NCBI RefSeq assembly: GCF_910589235.1
Contig: NC_060960.1
Coordinates: 5,405,339 to 5,469,338, forward strand
Reading direction: 5' to 3'
DNA length: 64,000 bases
DNA from: Vespa crabro
Lineage: Eukaryota > Arthropoda > Insecta > Hymenoptera > Vespidae
The notes below the pieces were generated by a model. The model had not been told where the DNA came from. It did not search any database and saw only the letters and a list, made by a program, of their open reading frames with translations. Below are positions 40,855 through 50,560 of this stretch, piece by piece; position 1 is the first letter of the stretch; each line of letters starts with the position of its first letter. A program made the position numbers and the translations under genes.

Positions 40855-43800
40855 CATTGCTTTAAACGGTGGAACAAAGAGGACATGAGCTTGTTTTCAC
40901 ATGAATATAAGAGAGATAGAGAGTTAGTTAAAGAGCAAGGATGTGGAGGGAGAGAAGAAAGAGTTCCTTATCGAGTCCGAAGAGTCGAAGAGAAGAGAAG
41001 GAGAGCTCCAGTCATTGCTGGCACACGCCTCTTTCTCTCTTTCTATCCCTCTCTCTCTTTCTCTCTGTCTTTCTTACTCTCTCTTTCTTTTTCTCCTTCT
41101 CTCCAGCTCTCTACTCTTCTTACCGCGAGATCGCGTTACTTCAGTCGAGACTCGAGGGACTCACGGTACGCGAGTAGTTCCCCGAGAGGAAGTTAGCGAG
41201 AGAGTGGCAAGTTAGAGCGATATCGTGAGATTCGTGCCTGAAAAAGGATCCTTCAGGAAGAATAGGAAGAAAATCTTGTTCGTTCATTGTAAATGAAAGA
41301 GAGAAAAAAAAATATTAAATAAAAAGAAACAATTGTTGGATACCTCGATTGTTAGATTCATTCAATATAAGATTTCAAATGAGAAAAAAAGGAAAAGATA
41401 AAAATCATTTTTTGTAATAAAAATTGGACTTAGTGTAATCTAATTTGATCCGTTTATTTTAATTTTATTATTTGGGTGTTTGTCAGAAATTTAAGAAATA
41501 TGACAATTTATTCTTCAACACAAATGTATATCCCTTGACACATGAATTGAAAAGGATAACAGTGTATTCTTCGACATGAAAGTGTTTTAACATTATAAGA
41601 GAAAATAAACTGGAAAAGGGAGAAATTAACTGGCTCCTCGAAACAACATTTCCTTGTTTATTGAGAAAATCCTATCGACGGCAGAACATTTTTATGTTCT
41701 CCTTAGACAAACATCTTCCCTGATCTATCGTAAAGCAATTTAGTCGGGAAAGCGTTGTGGTTAAATGCGTCATGGAAATCATCTCGTTAGGCTCCTATTA
41801 TCTTCTCATCGTGTTTGTCCATGAGAATAGTTCATAACGATCTTTGGATTGCTTTTCCTTGAGGTAAATCATATACGTACATACATACATACATACATAC
41901 ATACGTTGTCCCGTTTAAAAATCATCTCACGTCAATAGGCACAGAAAGGGTCGTGATGTTTCTAACAAAACGACATGAAAATATTATTACGTGATATAAT
42001 TTATCAAAAAGAAATAATGAAATCGAAAGAACGTAGAAGAATCAGAACTAGAAGTAATCTAACGAAAGAAAAGATACAAGGAGTTTGATCAAAACGAAAT
42101 GTTCGACGTATAGGACCAATAACAAGAAATCGGATCTCGATGATCGGTGAAAAGACGTAATCGATTTATCGAAGTAGAACGAATCCAAAAAGACCGGCCA
42201 GAATCCTGATAGGATAAAAAAAAGAAACATGAGAATCGTCGATCAACGGGCGGATCAAGAGAACCGGTAAACCAGTTAGTTTTTCCGCTAAGCTCGATAA
42301 GATGATATTGTACGATTAGAAGAGAAAGCGGATGTGTGTGGTTGCCACAAGGTACTTAGCCCAATAATCACCAGAAAATCTCAAGATGCCGCGTAGGAAC
42401 GAGGACGAGATCGATAAAGACGACTCGCCTTTGAGGGCACATTATGTCTTGCATAGATCGTGTCGTGGAAAAGCTCATGCGAGTGGTATCGCTAAACAGG
42501 CCAATAATCGTCAGGTGATCCTTGCTCATCCTGAAAAAGTAATGGAGAGAACGAACAAGGTCAGGGAAGAGCTAACGGCCAATCCCAAGAACGGTGGTTT
42601 TCCACAAAAACACAGTAGAAACAGTACGAGCTCTTGGGATTGTAGCGACAGTGACAGCATGAATAGCCTCGAAGTTGGTCAAAATCGAATATCAAATTTG
42701 ACAAAAAATTCTACGAAAATAATACCAAAGACTAGGACATATTCTCAATCTAGCAGCACCCATTCCTCTTGCATGTCTAGAAACATGATAGGGAATTCGT
42801 CGAAGAAAAAAAGAGAGAGTTGGGCTGATACTTTGAGGGGTGGTTTGGTCGATGATAAGATCAGAAGGATGGAGGAGGGTTGGGACGATAGTAATATCAT
42901 TGAGATGCCTAAAGAAAGAAAATGGAGAAGGATTACAGCTGAGATCGAGCAAAAATTACCAAATGGTAATGAGATCTTTGCGTTAAGAAGTGGCTCTAAC
43001 ATGACTGCTAAAAATCGGATCAATCATTTGTCTAAGAAGGTTCTTAAAAGGAACCGCGGTAGCGTTGTTCAAAGGCCTACCAAACCGATCTATGACGTAG
43101 TCGAGTGGGAGGAACTTTTGGAGATGGCTCTGGCCAAGAAAATGGCTCGTGGAGGACGTAGAGAATATAGGAAGGAGAATGGTAAAAAAGGATCGGAAGA
43201 ACGTGGAGAAACGGTAGATTGTTTGAAACGACTTGAGGTGCTTCTTCAGAACAGAATGACGCCGCTAAACGTCGAGGTAGGACTCCCCTTCCTCTACCCC
43301 AACCCAACCACCCACCCCCTCCCTAGAAATTTCGATTAAAAATATTTTATGATTATTACGATCAAACAATGATTATTTCATTGCTTTGGTTTCAACGAAT
43401 TTACAAAATATCTTAATGATGTTTCGTGCATGGATAAAATGAACTTTCTTGAATGGATTAACACAAACACATTTATTATTTTTCTTTTCAAATCTATTTG
43501 AACACAGAATGTTTCACACGACTATTCAGCAGCCTCGATGAGTCTGAAAGATCTAACATTTTCCTTTAGTAACTAAAAGCCATGTATGTAATAAATATGT
43601 ATGTTTCAAGGGGGAGGGGGGAGGGGGCGAGGGAAATATATCTATGATTAGAGATGGAGAAGGATAGAAAAGACGCGAAGAGAACTGTGACTCTGTGTTG
43701 TGGATTATGTTAGCATGTTCCTCGTGAAACGGTCGAGCAAAAGGCCAACGACAGACGGTCTCGTAATATAGCAATTTTCCTCTTTAGACTCCTCAACTAT

Positions 43801-46363
43801 AGAAAGGTCTATAATGTTTCTTATTTTTCGTTAGGTTTACTAAACAATACGACGGATTATGTTTCTGCGTAACTTGTTGGTAACTTTTCGTTGTTATGGA
43901 TTAGTTGATTGTCCTTTAAGGTTTGGCCTGTGATTCATGCTAATATATTACCAGGAAATTCGCGATACGTCGTTCCTTACCAGGTTGAACGTGAACTGAA
44001 CTAGTCACCGCATCCGTTCCTTCGAAACGTTTCGCGGCACGGCCACAGCTCGATGCGGAAATCGATACGCGAGTACTCGCAGCTGCACTAACACGGGGTG
44101 TATCGTAGAAACGGTCTATCGAATATATATGTACATATTTAAAGAAAGAAAACAAAATATTGACAAATTTGAAATAAATCGAGATTTATCGTATCGAATG
44201 GATGGAAACACAATAATGAATAATTTCATATCATTGTATTGAAGTAATATAAGTAAGCAATTTTTTTTTTCTTCTCCCTCATTTATATACCATATCGTTT
44301 CTCGATTTTTTATATCGAAAAGAATGATATCATAACGTTAAATGTTCGGATACGATTCATCTTTCAAATTTTTTCTGATATTGCTGTAACTTTTTTTTTT
44401 AATCAAATATAATATAAGAATAGAATCTTATCGCACTATTATCAACATTACTATCAAATTGATAATGACGTTCGTATATTTCATGTGGATCATAATTATC
44501 ACATAAAAACACCTTTTGCTTTCGCTGATCCGATTAAAATGAAACCTATAGAACGTAATCAAAGTAAGTGAGTCGAATCATTTCGATCTGCGAACGTGAG
44601 GGCTATTAAATATTCCAACGTTATCTTATTCCGTGTTAAAAACATTGACAGAAAGAACGGTTTCGATAGAAAAATTTATGAAAAACAAGTCGTAGAAGGA
44701 TAGCAGGCTCATTTTCCAAAGTAATTTGAATTCTTTAGCCGTTTAAAACATGCACATTCGAGGTTTATAGATCTCGTATCGTTCGTTAGCGATCATGCTA
44801 AAGGAATCTCGTCATTGATAACGACCAAGCACTTATCGGCTATTAGCGTCGTTAAACGATTTTCAAAGCAAGTATGCCCGTCGTTTTAACGTCGTACATT
44901 ACGTTCACGCGTAAGCATTCTTGTATATATACGTTACGTACGTAAAAGCTTTATGTACATAATAAACATTATATATTTGTGTTGTAAATAGAATATACAG
45001 TATGTGTAAACACGTTACACATATACAAACAAAAAAGTAGTCTGAACACATAATAAGAAGTAATATCATAATGAAAGTTTTGAAGCTCGTAGTACTTCTT
45101 CGAGATCCTGTCTCGATACTCGAGGACGACGGCGATACCTCGATTCTAACAGATCAATGTGTGTGGGTGTAATGTGTCCTCGAGAGGTCAATCGGTGGGT
45201 GTTTGGTAGAAAAACAGCGCACATTGAAAAACTAAGAGAAATGTTTTAAATGAGTGCCAATCCCTCGAGATTCGAACATATTTGAACGATCAAAGTTGTT
45301 AATACTTTTAATTGCTGAATCGAGAATTTCATATAATATCTTTAAAATTGAGGAGTATACAATAATATTACAATAATATAAAGGAGTAGCCACAACAATA
45401 ATATTGTTAGATTATTAAGAATTTTATAAAGACTAATGTTTCAATAGAAAATTGTGCTATTGAAAGTGGTATTTTTTTTTTCTTTTTTTATTATAGAAGA
45501 ATTAATAAAAATTGTTTTTTTTTCTTTTTTTTTTTTTTTTTTTCCTTTGTTTTTACCAAGATTTTATAGCACATTCTCTTATATTGAATCCTTCAATTCC
45601 TTATCGATGAATTTACAATTGATAAGAGAAGTGTTTTCAAACAAATAAAGAGAGAAAATTATTTCTGACATTATATCTAATAAATAAAAAAAATAAATAC
45701 GTTATATTAATATATTTTTTAAATAATTAGCCAATGTATATTACATCGATACTAAACTATTATATAATATAATAAAGATCGATATTATATTCATTAACGA
45801 TGTAATCAGTTAATCAATATAATATATTATATAATATACTATCATCAAATAATGTGATATTATAGTAATATGATATAATAAGGTACTGATAGATGAATTA
45901 TATAATTAATATAATAATTGAATAAAGATATTAATGAAAAGTTTATTAGCCAATTCATAATATTAGCTAATAATATCAGGAGTATCTTAATTAATAACTA
46001 ATAATATGTTTAAATTAATAATACCTGACATGTCTTTTTTTTTTCTTTTTTGACATATCGTGTAGGCGCGATCGGAGGAGCACCTTGCGCAAGAACAAGC
46101 ATGGCTAACTTCCGAGAGGATCTGGTTATTACATCGGGCAGGTTTTACACCGGCCATGCGTTGTGGACCAGCGGATCCGGATACGGGAAAGTTACGAATT
46201 TGTTTGACGACCTCCGGTGAGGAACTTCTCGTTGATGAGGAAGATGTCGAGAAGGTATGATCATAAAAATTTCTAATAATAATCATATATCTTCGATAAA
46301 CTTCGATAAAGTAATCAATAAAAATTAAATGATTTTAAATATAATGGTAAAATTAAATGATTT

Positions 46364-46401
<38 letters not shown>

Positions 46402-47418
46402 TCGTTTTAAATGAAAAGAAAATATAACGTCTATATTTATTATTTGACAGGCTAATCCTCCGCAATTTGATAAAGCCGAGGAATTATCTCAATTGCGATT
46501 CCTCAATGAGTCCTCTGTTCTACATATACTGAGACAACGCTATGCTAGTAATTTGATTCACACGTATGCCGGTGACAGTATGCTTATCATAAATCCGGTG
46601 GCCCCATTGGCAATATATTCGGAGAAGGTACATCAATTTATTAACAATAAATCATAATTATATCTTCTTTTATCATAATTAAATCATGATTTATTCCTCC
46701 TATTAATCATTTAATCGTCGCACGTATGATCTGGCATTAAATCTAAGATCATATATTTTACTACTAACAACTTCATTGTTAATAGTAAATTCATTCATCT
46801 TTTTCATTTACTTGAAGATCTTCGTTCCGAACTTTTTATTAAATGTAATTAATGTCAAGAAGAAATATTACGTGTGTTCGATCTTGTCTATATATTTATC
46901 TTCTTTTTTACTTTTTTTTTTTTATATTATAATATTTTATATTATAATAAACAAATATTATATTCTTATTCAATAATTTTATATTTCGTCATATCTTTGT
47001 AAATCTACCACTCGAACTTTTTTATATTCGCTTATTTTTAGTTCCACTCTAATCTCAGAGTAGAAGTAATATGTCAAACTGACCCTTTGATCCGTTTTTA
47101 GGTCGCTCATATGTTCCGAGGTTGCAAAAGCGAAGATATGCCACCTCACATTTACGCTATGGCACAGTCGGCGTATAGAGGGATGTTGGCAACTCGGAGA
47201 GATCACTCTCTCGTCTTTCTTGGTCGTAGCGGCGCCGGAAAAACTACGAATTTCAAGCACGCGCTGCATTACCTCGTGCTAGCTGCAGGGACTGTGAATA
47301 AGGTAGGTGTGAATGCTTGGATTATGAGCATTCCTCGAATATTTTTTTTTTTTTTTTTTTAATATTAAATCTCTACATCACTTTTTCATAATTTTTTGTC
47401 TCTTTCTCTCTCTATCTA

Positions 47419-47463
<45 letters not shown>

Positions 47464-50400
47464 CTCTTTTTCTCCTTCCTTCAGATATTAACCATAGAGA
47501 AGTTGAATGCTTTGTTCACCGTGCTCGAAGCCTTTGGAAATAGTCGGACCCATATGAATTCGAACGCAACACGTTTTACGCAACTGTTTAGCCTGGACTT
47601 CGATCAGTCTGGACAAATCGCTTCGGCATCGCTTCAAGTAAGATTAATTTAATTATTTCTTGTATTTATTTATTTATTTATTTATTGCTTTATATCTGTT
47701 AGGGATAATAAATATCTATATCTGTATATCTATAAGGGATAATAAATATATAGATTAGCTTAAAAATAAATCCCATCGTATAATTTATCCTACAATGAGA
47801 TATGTGTTTTAACTAATGATTACATTTAGGTACTGCTATTGGAAAAATCGAGAATAGGTAGAAGAGCAAACGGCGATCCAACGTTTCATGCTATTTATCG
47901 TCTATTAGCTGGCGCAGAAGGTGCCCTGAGAAAGGAACTTCATTTGACGAATCTAGTCGCTGAGAACAATCAATTCGTTACGCCATTACAAAAGCACGAG
48001 GATAAGCAACGTGCCATGGTGGAGTTCAATCGTATCGTCGCTGCCTTTAGGATTTTAGGAGTCTCTGAGACCGATGAGAAGGTCATTTGGCTAGTACTAG
48101 CTGGGATTTATCATTTAAGTTGTGCCAGTGCGGTTAAAGCTGGTACAACGTCGCAGAGCCGTTGGCAATTCGCTAGAGTGGAGTGTGCTGAAAAGGCAGC
48201 TAATTTATTGGGCACGTCAGTGGAGGAATTAAGTAGGATAGTCTTTTCATCAAACGGAGGCGGTGCTGGTACGCCAAACACCCCAAGGCCAGCCTTAAGA
48301 ACACCCAGTCCAACCGAGCAAAGCAAAGATGTCACCGGTATTGACGCTCTTGAGGGTCTCCTTATCGGTCTTTACTCGGAAGTTTTTCATTGCGTTGCGG
48401 CACTCATTAACAAGTGAGTTTTATTTTAATTTTCATTTTATTTTGAATGAACTCAAAGAGAAACGTTTTACTATTGATTGTTTGAAAATATCGAGTATAC
48501 TTGAACAATTAAGACTCATTGTTAGATAATATTATTATAAATTAATATTTTCGATTATTGATAAATTAAATTTTTTTTCTTTGTTTTGTTTTGTATTCAC
48601 AGATCTATATCGTCATCGGTGCATACTGTATCCTCACTTTTGTTATGCGATTCGCCTGGTTTTCAAAATCCTGCTTCGTGCGGAAGACAAACCGGAGCAT
48701 GCTTTGAGGATCTATGTCACAATTATCTTCAAGAACGTTTACAATTACTTTTTCATCATACGACTTTGGTAGCTCCGAAAGATAGATACGTTCAGGAAGG
48801 TATCGATGTTGATTACGAGGATGATTATGACGAAGATGGGGTTGGATCCCCTCAAGGTTTGGTCTCTCTCTTAGACAGGGGTAGTTCTCAGAGTGCTACA
48901 ATGTTACGTACTAGTCAAAGTGATTTAAGTGGTAGCAGACAAATGGAACGAAAAGGTTTACTTTGGTTGTTGGATGAGGAAACCGTTTGTCCTGGTGGTA
49001 GCGATGAAACTTTCTTGGATCGACTGTTCTCTTATTACGGGGACAGAGGTAAAAAGATTTATTTAAAAAATGTTTTGACAGATTCTGTCATCTATTTAAT
49101 GTAGATAAATTATTATTTAATGTCGTTTATGGATTTTTTTATTTTTTTGTTCTTTTTTTTTTCCCTTTTTCCCACAGATCATCAAATGCTTTTGAGAAAG
49201 GCACCAGGCAACAATCAATTCGTACTTCAACATCTGTTAGGTACTAATCCCGTTTTGTACACCGCAACTGGTTGGTTGAAGGCTACACGAGAAAATTCTG
49301 TGTCAAAGAGCGCAATTACGATTCTTCAAGAGAGTTCGAGGTATACTTTAGAATCAGTACGAATAATCATATAATACTTTTTTATCACGAAAATTCGTCA
49401 TTTTTGCTCTAAAATCTTATTATTCTTATTCTTCTTTTTGCTTTTTCTTATTTTTTTTTTTCCTTTTTTTTCTTTTTTTTTTTTTTTTTTTTTTTTTATA
49501 GAGAAGACGTTAGTATACTATTCGTAAGTGCACGAGGTGCCGGTGTATCTGGTGCTTTGTGCGGTTCGATGCCTGGTTTAGAGGGATCACAATCCTTGAG
49601 AAGAGCCTCGAGTATCCGAAGAACATTTACGGCAGTTAAAAGGAAAAATGTTTGTTTGCAAGTAAAATTTACAGTTGTGAGTATATTTATTTTTTGTATT
49701 CGTGAAAAAGAAACAACGACAAAAAAAACAAGAAAAGAAAGAAAATTTCTCATAAATTCGAATGATAAATAAATTATCTTATTCCTCGGGCATATTGTTA
49801 GTTTGTTAGTTTGTCCTCATGTACTAGTTATAGTTATAATCTGTTCGATAAAATTTTTCTCTCGGTGTCAAAGATCGACGTTATATCGCGTCATTATAAA
49901 ACCAGATGTATTTATCCCATTATAAAGGAATGATCATTCGTAAGAAGTAGATCATTGTTATTTAACAATGTATTACGAAATATGCATTATTTTAATTTGG
50001 TATCGTTCAATGTTTCTGGTGCATTTTTTCGTGAGTTCTTGTTTCCTTTTTTCTTTTTATCATTTCTAGTATGATAACAAAGTCGTAGTACCTTCATACG
50101 CGTATTGCGTTTATTCGCGAAGAAAGTGTTTTACGAATTGAATTGAAAGTTTCAATTTCTTTTAGGACGGCCTCATCGAGACTCTACGTCGAACTCGTCT
50201 AAAATTCATCCACTGTCTTCTACCGCAACATAATGCCGGTTGTACTGATAACAAGAGTTTGCTGTCAGTGAAATCTAATCAGAATGAAGACAGTGTTATA
50301 AACGTGCCTCTTTTAAGATCACAGGTAAAGCAAAAAAGACAATACTTAATTGCTATATTTAAAAGATATTTCTAAAATTCTATATAACATAAATAATAAT

Positions 50401-50496
50401 TCATTGAAATAAAGTTTACGTATAATTTTCGTCGAAATCTATCCTATCAGATTTAGGAGATAGAAATTATTTTGACGAAACTTCGATTAACCGCAA

Positions 50497-50560
<64 letters not shown>

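Larger units (their letters stand above)
25996..42385 (+). other. Myo18A intron 4, first part; repeats and duplications only
   Basis: This is the first 16.4 kb of the 20-kb intron between the PDZ-linker exon and the motor. It holds many microsatellites, a pair of 182-bp direct repeats (26365-26546 and 28239-28420) and a diverged duplication (31531-31802 and 32247-32535). Non-repetitive patches at 28520-28800, 29400-29650, 32000-32230 and 38780-39060 have open frames in several phases but none resembles a known family. Confidence 0.7.
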
